Part shown: positions 13,189 to 22,293 of the stretch, one piece after another
Layout of the letters: the number at the start of each line of letters is the position of its first letter
Numbering within the stretch: the first letter of the stretch is position 1
NCBI RefSeq assembly: GCF_019056395.1
Contig: NZ_CP077639.1
Location: 1 to 52,500, forward strand
DNA from: Terribacillus sp. DMT04
Lineage (GTDB): Bacteria; Bacillota; Bacilli; Bacillales; Amphibacillaceae
Length of the DNA: 52,500 bases
Direction: 5' to 3'
Made by a program: the position numbers and the translations under genes
Notes under the pieces: generated by a model
What the model was told of the DNA's origin: nothing
Databases searched by the model: none
The model's input: the letters and a program-made list of their open reading frames with translations, nothing else

Positions 13189-14181
13189 ATGAGAAGGCAG
13201 AAAAGATCTTTTATTGTAATTAGTATGATAGCGGCGTTGACCTTTATTTTGGCAGCATGCGGCGGTGGTACAAGTGACAGCTCTTCCTCTGAAGGCGGTC
13301 CGCAATTCATTGACTTGCTGACAGGCGGAACGGAAGGTACATATTATCCGCTAGGGGGCAGCTTGGCTGAGATTATCAACTCAAACGTGGATGATGTAGA
13401 AGCACGTGCTACATCTACAGGAGCTTCTGTAGAAAATATGAATACATTGAGTGAAGGTAACGACGATGTGATTGCCTTTACCCAGACAGATATTGCTGCA
13501 TATGCAGCAGAAGGAACATTGATGTTCGAAGGAGAAGCCATAGATAATATTCAAGCGATTGGTTCTCTCTATCCGGAGACAATCCAGATTGTTGCCACCA
13601 AAGCTAGCGGCATCGAAACGATAGAAGATCTAAAAGGAAAGACGGTATCCATTGGTGCACCAGGATCCGGTACTAGCGCAAGTGCAGAGGATATTTTAGC
13701 TATCTATGATTTGACAGTGGATGATATTGAAGTGCAGAATCTTGACTTTGGTGAGTCTACAGCTGGCATGCAGGATGGGACGATTGATGCTGCTTTCATC
13801 ACAGCGGGTACACCAACAGGAGCGGTAGAAAGTCTATCTGCAACGACAGATATAACTGTTGTCGGCTTGGATAAAGAAAAGGTCGATCAATTGATTGAAG
13901 AGAAACCATATTATGCACCTTATACAATCGAAGAAGGCACCTACAGCTTGGAGCAGCCTGTAGAGACAGTTTCTGTTAATGCAATGCTTGCGACAACGTC
14001 AGGTATGGATGAAGACCTGGTTTACAATATCACGAAGTCTATTTATGAAAATACAGATGAGATTGGTCATCAAAAAGCTGAATTTATTAAACCAGAGAGC
14101 GCAGTAGAAGGTGTGAGCATCGATTTCCATCCAGGTGCATTGCGTTACTTTGAAGAAGCAGGAGTAGAAGTACCGCAATAA
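13189..14181 (+). CDS. TAXI-family TRAP transporter substrate-binding lipoprotein
   Basis: This is the extracytoplasmic solute receptor of a TRAP transporter. It starts with a lipoprotein signal ending in LAAC (Cys24), then a Ser/Gly-rich tether. The TAXI core follows, with LLTGGTEGTYYPLGGSLAEI near the mature N-terminus and later VSIGAPGSGTSASAEDIL. ATG 13189 is preferred to GTG 13186 because the AGGGGG at 13174-13179 is nine bases from it. The substrate is unknown; relatives often bind dicarboxylates or glutamate. A terminator separates it from the membrane genes, consistent with more binding protein than permease. Confidence 0.93.
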   Translation: MRRQKRSFIVISMIAALTFILAACGGGTSDSSSSEGGPQFIDLLTGGTEGTYYPLGGSLAEIINSNVDDVEARATSTGASVENMNTLSEGNDDVIAFTQTDIAAYAAEGTLMFEGEAIDNIQAIGSLYPETIQIVATKASGIETIEDLKGKTVSIGAPGSGTSASAEDILAIYDLTVDDIEVQNLDFGESTAGMQDGTIDAAFITAGTPTGAVESLSATTDITVVGLDKEKVDQLIEEKPYYAPYTIEEGTYSLEQPVETVSVNAMLATTSGMDEDLVYNITKSIYENTDEIGHQKAEFIKPESAVEGVSIDFHPGALRYFEEAGVEVPQ

Positions 14182-14195
14182 CGTATATGTATGTG

Positions 14196-14229
14196 ATCGC
14201 CGGTATACCTCGGTTACCGGCGATTTTTT
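14196..14229 (+). terminator. Intra-operon terminator after the TAXI receptor gene
   Basis: ATCGCCGGTA at 14196-14205 pairs perfectly with TACCGGCGAT at 14215-14224, followed by a T run. It sits between the binding-protein gene and the membrane genes, so it probably sets the expression ratio by partial read-through. Confidence 0.88.
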
Positions 14230-14251
14230 AAGGTTGAAAGGGTGTTCGAGT

Positions 14252-14770
14252 ATGAAGCTGCTTCGTTTAAAATACGGGCTGCTGGTAATTCCTTTTGGAG
14301 CTTTATTTCTGTGGTATTTAGTCTACCCATCTCACCAAATTCTTGCTTTGGAGAATCCGGATAGTGGGGAGCTGCTGTGCTATTTGCCGGTAGCAGATGG
14401 TGATCACTTCCAAATCAAATACACGCATTCTATTCACTTATCAGATGTACGCGAAGAGTATCGTGTGCAAGCGGGGCGTTTATATCCTTATCAGCTGATT
14501 TATGAAGACACAGGAGTAGGGATGCCAGCAAATGCGGAAGCAGGTCAAACTTTCACGATGGAAGACGGGAAATACATTATATCCAATCTACAAGGTTCAA
14601 CAGACAAGCTTTATCTCACGATTGGAGCTGTAAAAGCTAATCATCAAATTGTTTATAATAATACCTCTTACTCGCTGCAAGATAACATCGGTCCAGGCGA
14701 GACCATTGCGATTAAAACTCGTAACGTAAATAAATGGATGCTTTGGAAAGGAGACAGATTATATGAGTAA
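14252..14770 (+). CDS. DUF1850-type protein of the TRAP locus
   Basis: The 172-residue protein has one N-terminal membrane segment (about 7-25) and an extracytoplasmic domain with the DUF1850 hallmarks FQIKYTHSIHLSDVREEY and EDTGVGMPANAEAG. Such proteins are repeatedly found next to TAXI-TRAP permeases and may take the place of a small DctQ-like subunit or assist the receptor, but this is not proven. ATG 14252 fits the AAAGGG upstream; an upstream TTG at 14234 lacks a better site. It overlaps the permease gene by 8 bp. Confidence 0.85.
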   Translation: MKLLRLKYGLLVIPFGALFLWYLVYPSHQILALENPDSGELLCYLPVADGDHFQIKYTHSIHLSDVREEYRVQAGRLYPYQLIYEDTGVGMPANAEAGQTFTMEDGKYIISNLQGSTDKLYLTIGAVKANHQIVYNNTSYSLQDNIGPGETIAIKTRNVNKWMLWKGDRLYE

Positions 14771-16871
14771 CAAGCTAGCACAAGCAGAAAGAATGACAGA
14801 AGAACAACAGCAGCAGCTGATTGAGAAATATGACTCCGAATCGAATTTCCGAAGACTTGCTGGATTCATGAGCTTGATTGTCTTTTATGGGTTACTTGCT
14901 TTCTCCATTTATCAGCTGTATACATCAACTTACGGAAATATTCCTACCCAGATTCACCGTTCCATTCACTTAGGTTTCGGCCTTGTATTAATATTTCTGC
15001 TTTTTCCAGCTTCTAAGAAAAGCAGCCGGACAAAAATAGCTTGGTATGATTATCTGCTGGCTGTTCTTGGATTCGTCGTAGGTGCTTATTGGCCGGTGAT
15101 GTACAATGAGATAATATCACAAGCCGGACAGATTACAACGATGGACTTCGCCGTTGGCACGCTGGCTGTCCTTCTTGTATTAGAAGCAACACGTCGGACG
15201 GTCGGTCTGCCGATTGTCATCATCGCAGTCGCTTTCTTGGCTTATGCGTATTGGGGACGGCAAATGCCGGGATTCCTGTTGCATCCAGGTGTGGACGTTG
15301 ATACTTTGGTACAGTCACTATTCTTTACAACACAAGGAATCTTAGGCACTCCAATTGGTGTATCAGCTACATACATATTTCTATTCTTGCTGTTTGGGGC
15401 CTTTCTTGTTAAGACTGGTGTTGGACAGTACTTTAATGACTTGGCGTTGGTTATTGCCGGCAGAAGAATTGGCGGTCCAGCAAAGGTTGCCATCTTCTCA
15501 AGTGCTTTGCAAGGGACAGTAAGCGGGAGTTCTGTTGCTAACGTTGTGACATCGGGATCATTCACAATTCCGATGATGAAGCGACTTGGTTATTCGAAGA
15601 ACTTTGCAGGAGCTGTGGAAGCATCCTCATCTACAGGAGGACAAATTATGCCGCCCATCATGGGGGCAGCAGCCTTCTTAATGGTCGAATTCATTGGAGT
15701 AAGCTACTGGACGATTGCCAAAGCAGCAATCATCCCAGCCATTCTTTACTTCTCGGGTATCTGGATTATGACTCATTTTGAAGCGAAGAAAACGGGACTG
15801 CGCGGATTAAAGAAAGAAGAGATGCCAAATAAGAAAGAAGTGCTGCAAAACCTTTATCTGCTTCTCCCCATCGTCGCCATGGTGTTTTATTTGAGTTCTG
15901 GTTTAAGTATTATGCGCGCTGCGGTATATGGTATTATTACATGTATTTTAATTGGTTTACTGCGGAAAGAACGTTACAAACACCTTTATCCAATTGTGTT
16001 TGCGGCAGCCTTCGCTGCTTATCTTATATACGGTGCAGTGACAAACGGAATATCAATTGAAACAGCTTTAATAGTGGCCGCTCTGGTTACAGTTATTGTT
16101 AGTTACTTTTTCGATGAGAATTTCATTGATACGATTCAGGCATTAGCCGAAGGAGCAAGAACAGCTCTAAGTGTTATCGCAGCAACAGCTGCAGCCGGAA
16201 TCATTGTTGCTGTTGTGACAAAAACAGGCCTTGGGCTAAGCTTGGCGAACAGCCTTGTCGACTTGGCTAATGAGAAATTGCTGTTAACATTGTTCTTTAC
16301 GATGATTGCAAGTTTAATTTTAGGGATGGGAGCCCCAACAACGGCCAACTATATTATTACATCAACAATTGCAGCTCCGGCAATTATCTTACTAGGTGTA
16401 AATGATTTATCGGCTCATATGTTTGTGTTCTATTTCGGTATTATGGCGGATATCACTCCACCTGTAGCGCTGGCGGCATTTGCAGCAGCAGGAATGTCTG
16501 GAGGAAGACCGATTGCTACCGGACTGAACTCTGCGAAGTTATCCATTGCTGCCTTTATCATTCCGTACATGTTCGTACTGGAGCCACAGTTATTACTCTA
16601 TGATATAGATGGTAACTATCTGCATGTTATTTGGATCTTCCTCACAGCGTTTCTCGGTATGATTAGTATTGGAGCGGGAATTATCGGCTACTGGTACCGA
16701 AAGTTACATATCGTAGAGCGATTTGCAGCTATAATTGGAGGTCTGGTGCTCATTTATCCGAATCTATGGACAGGAATAGCAGGTATTATTACTTTTGCAG
16801 CATTGATTGCCATTCAGTACTTCGTTAAACGTTCCGAATGGAATGTGCCTGTAACAAAGCCATCTTCTTAA
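14763..16871 (+). CDS. TRAP transporter fused permease (4TM/12TM)
   Basis: The 702-residue membrane protein is a fusion of the small and large TRAP permease subunits. The DctQ-like part spans about 30-160. The DctM-like part follows and includes the conserved GTVSGSSVANVVTSGSFTIP and the scoop-motif region LGMGAPTTANYIITS. It should use a sodium or proton gradient to move the TAXI receptor's ligand inward. It overlaps the DUF1850 gene by 8 bp, so the two are translationally coupled. Its stop codon lies inside its terminator. Confidence 0.95.
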   Translation: MSNKLAQAERMTEEQQQQLIEKYDSESNFRRLAGFMSLIVFYGLLAFSIYQLYTSTYGNIPTQIHRSIHLGFGLVLIFLLFPASKKSSRTKIAWYDYLLAVLGFVVGAYWPVMYNEIISQAGQITTMDFAVGTLAVLLVLEATRRTVGLPIVIIAVAFLAYAYWGRQMPGFLLHPGVDVDTLVQSLFFTTQGILGTPIGVSATYIFLFLLFGAFLVKTGVGQYFNDLALVIAGRRIGGPAKVAIFSSALQGTVSGSSVANVVTSGSFTIPMMKRLGYSKNFAGAVEASSSTGGQIMPPIMGAAAFLMVEFIGVSYWTIAKAAIIPAILYFSGIWIMTHFEAKKTGLRGLKKEEMPNKKEVLQNLYLLLPIVAMVFYLSSGLSIMRAAVYGIITCILIGLLRKERYKHLYPIVFAAAFAAYLIYGAVTNGISIETALIVAALVTVIVSYFFDENFIDTIQALAEGARTALSVIAATAAAGIIVAVVTKTGLGLSLANSLVDLANEKLLLTLFFTMIASLILGMGAPTTANYIITSTIAAPAIILLGVNDLSAHMFVFYFGIMADITPPVALAAFAAAGMSGGRPIATGLNSAKLSIAAFIIPYMFVLEPQLLLYDIDGNYLHVIWIFLTAFLGMISIGAGIIGYWYRKLHIVERFAAIIGGLVLIYPNLWTGIAGIITFAALIAIQYFVKRSEWNVPVTKPSS

Positions 16872-16890
16872 TGGAAGGTGGCTTTTTCTT
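16856..16890 (+). terminator. Terminator overlapping the TRAP permease stop codon
   Basis: AAAGCCATCTTC at 16856-16867 pairs with GAAGGTGGCTTT at 16874-16885 with one G-T wobble, followed by a T-rich tail. The left arm is coding sequence. Confidence 0.88.
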
Positions 16891-16939
16891 TCGGGTAATC
16901 CGGGTATAGGTTTGGTACAATGGCCGGGAGGTGAAAAGT

Positions 16940-17620
16940 ATGGTAAAACAAATGATTGATAATGACTGGCAGGAGATATTGCAAGATGAATTTGATAAGG
17001 AGTATTACCAGAAACTACGAATCTTTCTAAAAACGGCTTATCAGGAACGGACAATTTATCCAGATATGCATCATATATACGAAGCTTTGCAGATGACATC
17101 TTTCCAGCAGACAAAGGTCGTGATTCTTGGGCAGGACCCGTATCACGGTCCAAATCAAGCACATGGACTCAGCTTTTCAGTCCAGCCAGAAGTGAAAGTG
17201 CCAAGATCACTTGTAAATATTTATAAAGAACTAGCTGACGATATTGGATGTTCCATCCCAAATCACGGCTATCTGAAGCACTGGGCTGAGCAAGGTGTGC
17301 TTCTCTTAAATACGGCGTTAACAGTAGAAGCACATCAAGCTGCATCTCATCGCGGCAAAGGCTGGGAACATTTCACCGATCGTGTAATTCAGTCACTCAA
17401 TGACAAGCAAGATCCAGTTGTCTTTATCTTATGGGGAAAACATGCACAGGAAAAACGGAATCTGATAGACACCGACAAGCATTATACACTCACATCTGTT
17501 CACCCAAGCCCATTATCAGCAAGACGCGGATTTTTTGGCAGCAAGCCATTTTCTAAAACGAATGACATATTGAAAAGCAATGAACTGCAGCCAATTGATT
17601 GGTGTGTGCCGGACTTGTGA
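16940..17620 (+). CDS. ung: Uracil-DNA glycosylase
   Basis: Ung removes uracil from DNA to start base excision repair. The 226-residue product has the family-1 active site GQDPYHG with the catalytic Asp66, and the DNA-intercalation segment [16 protein letters not shown] 16940 is chosen because GGGAGGTG at 16926-16933 is its ribosome binding site and overlaps the alternative GTG 16931. Length matches B. subtilis Ung (225). Confidence 0.97.
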   Translation: MVKQMIDNDWQEILQDEFDKEYYQKLRIFLKTAYQERTIYPDMHHIYEALQMTSFQQTKVVILGQDPYHGPNQAHGLSFSVQPEVKVPRSLVNIYKELADDIGCSIPNHGYLKHWAEQGVLLLNTALTVEAHQAASHRGKGWEHFTDRVIQSLNDKQDPVVFILWGKHAQEKRNLIDTDKHYTLTSVHPSPLSARRGFFGSKPFSKTNDILKSNELQPIDWCVPDL

Positions 17621-17727
17621 ACAAAATGTAGAATCGTCACAAAGTACGTTCCCCTCTAGCTGCCCTATATGGTAAAATAGCGAGGATATAAAATAACGAT
17701 TCTATATATTTGTGGAGGTAGAAACAC

Positions 17728-19056
17728 TTGAAACATCTTTTGAAAGCATCGATGATCGGTTTATTCGCGATGCTGATTACGTTTAGCACTTTTACAGCAA
17801 AGCCACTAGACACACAAGCTGCGGGAAGCTTGAATATCGAAGCGGAATCCGCAATTCTAATAGACGCCAACTCTGGTGAGATATTATATGCGAAGAACCC
17901 TGATCTCACTTTACCTCCAGCAAGTATGACAAAAATGATGTCGGAATATCTTATCTTAGATGCGATTGAAGCTGGGACTATTTCCTGGGATACAACAACG
18001 CAAGTGAGCGATTATCCGTATGCCATTTCAGCTAATAAGGATTTCTCCGGTACAGGGCTTACACAGGACAAAGATTACACAGTGCGTGATCTTTACAATG
18101 CAATGGCTATCTACTCGGATAATGCTGCTACTGTCGTGTTAGCAGAACTTGTAGCTGGCAGTGAAACAGAATTCGTCAAAATGATGAACAATAAAGCCGA
18201 AGAAATCGGCATGAAAGAGTACAAATTCGTTAATGCTTCTGGTCTTGCTAACTCTGACCTTGGTGATAAGCGTCCTGAGGGAACGGGAGCTAACGATGAC
18301 AACCTTATGTCAGCCAGATCAACTGGTATTCTTGCTTATAACCTAATCAAAGATCATCCGGAGGCACTCGAAGTTGCCGGCACAACACAAACAGAGTTTG
18401 ATGGTAAAAAAATCACAAACTGGAACTGGATGCTGCCGAATATGCCTGGCTACCTAGAAGCATATGGCTATGAAGGCATGGATGGCTTAAAAACAGGGCA
18501 CACCGATGCAGCTGGTTACTGCTTTACAGGTACAGCTGAAAGAAATGGACAGCGATATATTACTGTTGTGATGAAGACAGCGAGCGAAGAAGCACGTTTC
18601 CAAGAAACAGCGAAATTGCTGGATTACGGCTTCAATCAGTTTGAACAAACAGAGCTTTATAAAGCCGGCACAGAAATCAAAGACCATGAATCTATATCTG
18701 TTGCAAAAGGAAAAGAAGATACAGCAGCCATTGCAACAAAAGATGCAATCACAACATCTGTTAAGAACGGTGAAGAAGATAAATATCATCTTGAATTCAA
18801 AGTCGATGAGGACAAGCTGAACAAAGATGACGAGCTAGTAGCTCCAGTGAAAAAAGGCGATAAAGTGGGTACAGCTACACTTGTCTATGATGGTGATGAC
18901 TTAGGAAACATCAACGGCGGCTCTTACACTGTCGACATCGTCGCATCAGAAGACGTTGAAAAATCAAACTGGTTCATGCTTACCCTAGGAGCCATCGGAG
19001 ACTTCTTCTCCGGCATCTTCACTAGCGTAGCAGACACAGTTAAAGGCTGGTTTTAA
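17728..19056 (+). CDS. dacA: D-alanyl-D-alanine carboxypeptidase (PBP5-type)
   Basis: DacA trims the terminal D-alanine from peptidoglycan pentapeptides at the outer membrane face. The 442-residue product begins with a signal peptide cleaved near AQA-type residues at about 30-32. It has the penicillin-binding triad SMTK (Ser66-Lys69), SDN (130-132) and KTG (255-257). It ends in an amphipathic anchor, WFMLTLGAIGDFFSGIF. The start is TTG 17728 with GGAGG ten bases upstream. Its position two genes before serS matches the origin region of B. subtilis. Confidence 0.95.
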   Translation: MKHLLKASMIGLFAMLITFSTFTAKPLDTQAAGSLNIEAESAILIDANSGEILYAKNPDLTLPPASMTKMMSEYLILDAIEAGTISWDTTTQVSDYPYAISANKDFSGTGLTQDKDYTVRDLYNAMAIYSDNAATVVLAELVAGSETEFVKMMNNKAEEIGMKEYKFVNASGLANSDLGDKRPEGTGANDDNLMSARSTGILAYNLIKDHPEALEVAGTTQTEFDGKKITNWNWMLPNMPGYLEAYGYEGMDGLKTGHTDAAGYCFTGTAERNGQRYITVVMKTASEEARFQETAKLLDYGFNQFEQTELYKAGTEIKDHESISVAKGKEDTAAIATKDAITTSVKNGEEDKYHLEFKVDEDKLNKDDELVAPVKKGDKVGTATLVYDGDDLGNINGGSYTVDIVASEDVEKSNWFMLTLGAIGDFFSGIFTSVADTVKGWF

Positions 19057-19058
19057 AT

Positions 19059-19355
19059 AAGAAAAGCGGAGAAAGCCGTTTAGGAACGTAAGGATAAGCA
19101 AGGGAGCACGGAGTGGGTGATTTTCCCCACGCAGAGATTCATTGCTTATCCTCTAGTTCCTGGCTTGTGCAGCTGGACAAAAAGAAAAGCGGAGAAGACC
19201 GGTTAGAAACGGAGGAATAGGTGAGAAAGCCCGGAATGAGGTGCTTTGTCTCATGCAGGGATTTATCGCCTATACCGCAGTTTCTGGTCTGTGCAGCTGG
19301 ACATCAAAGAAAAGCGGAGAAAGCCGTTTAGGAACGTAAAGATAAGTAAAAAACC
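19059..19355 (+). repeat. Two and a half tandem structured repeats after dacA
   Basis: Units beginning AAGAAAAGCGGAGAA start at 19059, 19182 and 19307, so the periods are 123 and 125 bp; the third is cut off near 19355. Units 1 and 2 each end GTGCAGCTGGACA and fold into a long imperfect hairpin. In unit 1, AGGAACGTAAGGATAAGCAA faces ATTGCTTATCCTCTAGTTCC. In unit 2 the same positions read AGAAACGGAGGAATAGGTGA against TCGCCTATACCGCAGTTTCT, so both arms changed together. Similar GCGGAG...CAGCTGGAC units are dispersed in Bacillaceae genomes; the function is unknown. Confidence 0.8.
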
Positions 19356-19382
19356 CGGAGAGTTCATCTTTTCGGGGTTTTT
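19347..19382 (+). terminator. Terminator at the end of the repeat block
   Basis: AAAACCC at 19350-19356 pairs with GGGTTTT at 19375-19381, with a T-rich tail. It replaces the missing second half of the third repeat unit and probably ends the dacA transcript. Confidence 0.6.
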
Positions 19383-19465
19383 ACGTATAAATCACCTTTT
19401 CTTTGTGGAAGATAGATTCAGAATTGCATATCATACTTGCATAATCACCTGGAATTAGCTATTCT

Positions 19466-19706
19466 TTAGGAAGAATAACAACAACGTGATGATAGGAACT
19501 AGTAACCCATAGCATGCTAGAGAGAGTCGACGGCTGGTGAAAGTCGATGCAGCGCTGTGAGTGAATCCATCCTGGAACGGTATGGAGACATACCCGGTAC
19601 AAACCGTTATCTTGTTGAGCCGGAAGACAGTTCTTTTGTCTTCAATCAGGGTGGTATCGCGGGTGAAACATCTCGTCCCTTTTTTTAAAGGGGCGGGGTG
19701 TTTTTT
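19466..19706 (+). promoter_or_regulatory. T-box leader of serS
   Basis: This untranslated leader carries the T-box sequence AGGGTGGTATCGCGGG at 19648-19663, which captures the free end of uncharged tRNA. A terminator follows, with arms at 19668-19680 and 19689-19701 and a T run to 19706. In the stem I region, GAATCCATCC offers a TCC (serine) specifier at 19566-19568, as expected for serS. When uncharged tRNA-Ser binds, the antiterminator forms and serS is transcribed. T-box and terminator are read directly; the specifier position is inferred from pattern. Confidence 0.93.
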
Positions 19707-19732
19707 GTTTAAGAAAAAAGGAGGAAGCATGT

Positions 19733-21007
19733 ATGCTGGATATGAAATATCTGCGCTCTAATTTTGAAGAAGTAAAACAGAAGCTTACAAATCGTGGTGA
19801 AGATTTAAGTGACTTGGATAAGTTCGGGGACCTGGATGAACGTCGCCGTAAGCTGATCAATGAGACAGAAGAACTGAAAGCAAAACGCAATGAAGTATCA
19901 AAACAAATTGCTGTACTGAAGAAAGAGAAACAAGATGCTGATGCACAGATCAAGGAAATGCGTGAAGTAGGCGATCAAATCAAAGCTTATGATGAGGAGC
20001 TTCGTGAGGTGGAAAGCGAGCTGGATATGCTATTGCTCTCTATCCCGAATATTCCGCATGAGAGCGTTCCTGTAGGCGAATCTGAAGATGATAATGTAGA
20101 AGCACGTATGTGGGGCGAGGTGAAGCAGAAAGATTTCGAAGAGAAAGCACATTGGGATCTTGCTGCTGATTTAGAAATTCTTGATTTTGAACGTGCTGGT
20201 AAAGTGACGGGAAGCCGCTTTGTATATTACAAAGGATTAGGTGCACGTCTGGAGCGCGCTTTGATCAACTTCATGATGGATCTTCATGCAGATGAACATG
20301 GATACGAAGAAATGCTGCCTCCTTATATGGTAAACAGAACAAGCATGACAGGAACAGGTCAGCTGCCGAAATTTGAGGAAGATGCCTTTAAGGTAGAAGG
20401 ATGGGATTACTTCCTTATCCCAACAGCAGAAGTACCTGTTACCAACTATTATCGAGAAGAGATTTTAAAAGGGGAACAGCTGCCGCAGAAGTTTGCAGCG
20501 TTCAGTGCATCTTTCCGTTCTGAAGCTGGTTCTGCTGGCCGTGATACACGTGGCCTTATTCGCCAGCATCAGTTTAACAAGGTAGAATTGGTGCAGTTCG
20601 TTAAACCAGAAGATTCTTATGCTGTGTTAGAAGAAATCACTGGTCATGCAGAAAAAGTCTTACAGCTGCTCGGTCTGCCATATCGAGTGATGAGCATGTG
20701 CACAGGTGATCTTGGTTTCACTGCTGCGAAAAAGTATGATTTAGAAGTATGGCTGCCAAGCAGCGGCACATACCGGGAAATCTCTTCTGTATCTAATTTC
20801 GAGGACTTCCAAGCTCGCCGTGCTGGCATTCGGTTCAAACGTGATGAAAAGAGCAAACCAGAATTTGTGCACACATTGAATGGATCTGGTTTGGCATTGG
20901 GACGCACAGTTGCTGCAATTATGGAGAACTACCAGCAAGCAGATGGATCCATTAAAGTACCAGAAGTATTGGTATCTTACATGGGTGGCAAAACAGAGAT
21001 CCGCTAA
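19733..21007 (+). CDS. serS: Seryl-tRNA synthetase
   Basis: SerS charges tRNA-Ser. The 424-residue class II enzyme has the N-terminal antiparallel coiled coil (about 25-105). Motif 2 lies at [14 protein letters not shown] and motif 3 at [19 protein letters not shown] 19733 is eight bases after AAGGAGG. It is regulated by the T-box just upstream and is followed by two tRNA-Ser genes, as serS is followed by a tRNA-Ser in B. subtilis. Confidence 0.98.
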   Translation: MLDMKYLRSNFEEVKQKLTNRGEDLSDLDKFGDLDERRRKLINETEELKAKRNEVSKQIAVLKKEKQDADAQIKEMREVGDQIKAYDEELREVESELDMLLLSIPNIPHESVPVGESEDDNVEARMWGEVKQKDFEEKAHWDLAADLEILDFERAGKVTGSRFVYYKGLGARLERALINFMMDLHADEHGYEEMLPPYMVNRTSMTGTGQLPKFEEDAFKVEGWDYFLIPTAEVPVTNYYREEILKGEQLPQKFAAFSASFRSEAGSAGRDTRGLIRQHQFNKVELVQFVKPEDSYAVLEEITGHAEKVLQLLGLPYRVMSMCTGDLGFTAAKKYDLEVWLPSSGTYREISSVSNFEDFQARRAGIRFKRDEKSKPEFVHTLNGSGLALGRTVAAIMENYQQADGSIKVPEVLVSYMGGKTEIR

Positions 21008-21068
21008 TCTTCGTTTCTTGACAGAGATAGAGAAAATATGGTGAGATAGTTTTTGGAGACAAAAGCAT

Positions 21069-21162
21069 GGAGGGGTACCCAAGTTCGGCTGAAGCGATTG
21101 ATCTTGAAAACCGACAGGGGTCTAATAAGGCTCGCGGGTGTTCAAATCCCCCTCCTTCGCCA
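21069..21162 (+). pseudogene. Degenerate tRNA-Ser(UGA) copy
   Basis: This is clearly related to the intact tRNA-Ser at 21222 but damaged. The anticodon TGA is at 21105-21107 and CCA is encoded at 21160-21162. The anticodon stem has an A101-C111 mismatch. The T-stem GGGTG cannot fully pair with the C run, and the 3' half is one base shorter than in the intact copy. The acceptor stem still pairs using two G-T wobbles (GGAGGGG with CTCCTTC). It may be dead, or transcribed but poorly charged. Class II long variable arm is retained. Confidence 0.7.
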
Positions 21163-21221
21163 TTTTTTCATTTTTTCTTGACATCACTAGAGTGTACATG
21201 GTATATTATATCTTGTCTTAC

Positions 21222-21314
21222 GGAGGAATACCCAAGTTTGGCTGAAGGGATCGGTCTTGAAAACCGACAGGGGCTTAACGGCTCGCGGGGGTTCGAATCC
21301 CTCTTCCTCCGCCA
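21222..21314 (+). tRNA. tRNA-Ser (anticodon UGA)
   Basis: A 93-nt class II tRNA including an encoded CCA at 21312-21314. The acceptor stem GGAGGAA pairs with TTCCTCC, with discriminator G as expected for serine. The anticodon stem TCGGT/ACCGA is perfect around CTTGAAA, with anticodon TGA at 21258-21260. A long variable arm is present. It lies directly after serS and its degenerate neighbour. Confidence 0.95.
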
Positions 21315-21350
21315 TATTTTACAAACGCATAAAATTGGAGATATACAAAA

Positions 21351-21378
21351 TCGTTACGTTTTCGTAACGGTTTTTTTT
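21351..21378 (+). terminator. Terminator after the tRNA-Ser genes
   Basis: CGTTACG at 21352-21358 pairs perfectly with CGTAACG at 21363-21369 around a TTTT loop, followed by eight T residues. Confidence 0.92.
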
Positions 21379-21422
21379 ATATATTGATTTCCGGACAGCA
21401 GCGTTAGATAATACAACAAACG

Positions 21423-21438
21423 TGTTTCACGTGGAACG
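21423..21438. other. parS: parS-like site (ParB/Spo0J binding)
   Basis: TGTTTCACGTGGAACG matches 14 of 16 bases of the parS palindrome TGTTTCACGTGAAACA and keeps its CACGTG core. ParB (Spo0J) nucleates on such sites near the origin to load SMC and segregate chromosomes. It lies about 21 kb from dnaA, immediately before the proC ribosome binding site. I saw no second parS-like word in the window. Confidence 0.72.
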
Positions 21439-21447
21439 GAGGCTTTT

Positions 21448-22269
21448 ATGGATAAAATAGCTTTTATAGGAGCAGGAGCGATGACAGAAGCTATTGTTAG
21501 GGGTGTAATTAAAGCCGAGCTTCTGCCTGCCTCGCATATTTGGGTGACAAATCATGCCAATGAGGAAAGACTGCAGCACATGCAAGCTGCATACGGTGTC
21601 ACAGTAACTCGTAATCAAATTGACTTGCTGCAGGAGACAGATATTATTATTTTATCTGTAAAGCCAAAAGATGCTGAACAGGCATTACATAGCTTAGGGA
21701 AAGCACAGCTGAAAAAGCAGCAAATTGTTGTGTCCCTCATGGCAGGTATAACTAGTGCTTACTTGGAAAGCTTCCTGCCTGTAGGACAGCCAGTCATCCG
21801 CGTGATGCCCAATACGTCTGCAACAATTCTAGAATCTGCCACAGCAATAGCTGCCGGAACATTTACTGACAAGCATCAGCTGCAGCTTGTACAGCAACTG
21901 TTTGGGACTGTTGGTTCTGCTGTTGAAGTAGGAGAGGAATCAATGGATGCTGTTACTGCAATATCCGGAAGCGGGCCTGCTTATATCTATTATCTAATGG
22001 AAGCATTAGAAGAAGCCAGCCTCAAAGTTGGATTAGATGAAGAAGTCGGGAAACAGCTTTTGATTCAAACTTTTAAAGGGGCAGCAGCCATGCTGGAGCA
22101 GTCTGATTTATCTCCTGCACAGCTGCGGGCTAACATTACCAGCGCCGGCGGGACTACTGCAGCGGGAATTTCTGTGCTGGAGGAGCAACATGTGAAAGCG
22201 GCTGTTACAGCGTGTGTACAGGCAGCTGCAGCACGTTCTAAAGAGATGGGACAAGCATACAGCAAATAA
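21448..22269 (+). CDS. proC: Pyrroline-5-carboxylate reductase
   Basis: This enzyme reduces pyrroline-5-carboxylate to proline with NAD(P)H. The 273-residue protein has the Rossmann motif IGAGAM near residue 7, the conserved VIRVMPNTSA, and the dimer-domain signature SGSGPAYIYYLMEAL. GGAGG precedes the ATG. The gene stands alone and converges on dck across a shared terminator. B. subtilis has several such paralogues, so proC rather than proI or proG is a family-level symbol. Confidence 0.93.
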   Translation: MDKIAFIGAGAMTEAIVRGVIKAELLPASHIWVTNHANEERLQHMQAAYGVTVTRNQIDLLQETDIIILSVKPKDAEQALHSLGKAQLKKQQIVVSLMAGITSAYLESFLPVGQPVIRVMPNTSATILESATAIAAGTFTDKHQLQLVQQLFGTVGSAVEVGEESMDAVTAISGSGPAYIYYLMEALEEASLKVGLDEEVGKQLLIQTFKGAAAMLEQSDLSPAQLRANITSAGGTTAAGISVLEEQHVKAAVTACVQAAAARSKEMGQAYSK

Positions 22270-22270
22270 A

Positions 22271-22293
22271 AAATCCGCCACAAAGGCGGATTT
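22271..22293. terminator. Bidirectional terminator between proC and dck
   Basis: AAATCCGCC at 22271-22279 pairs perfectly with GGCGGATTT at 22285-22293. A and T runs on the two sides let it work for both converging genes. The dck stop codon begins at the next base. Confidence 0.9.
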
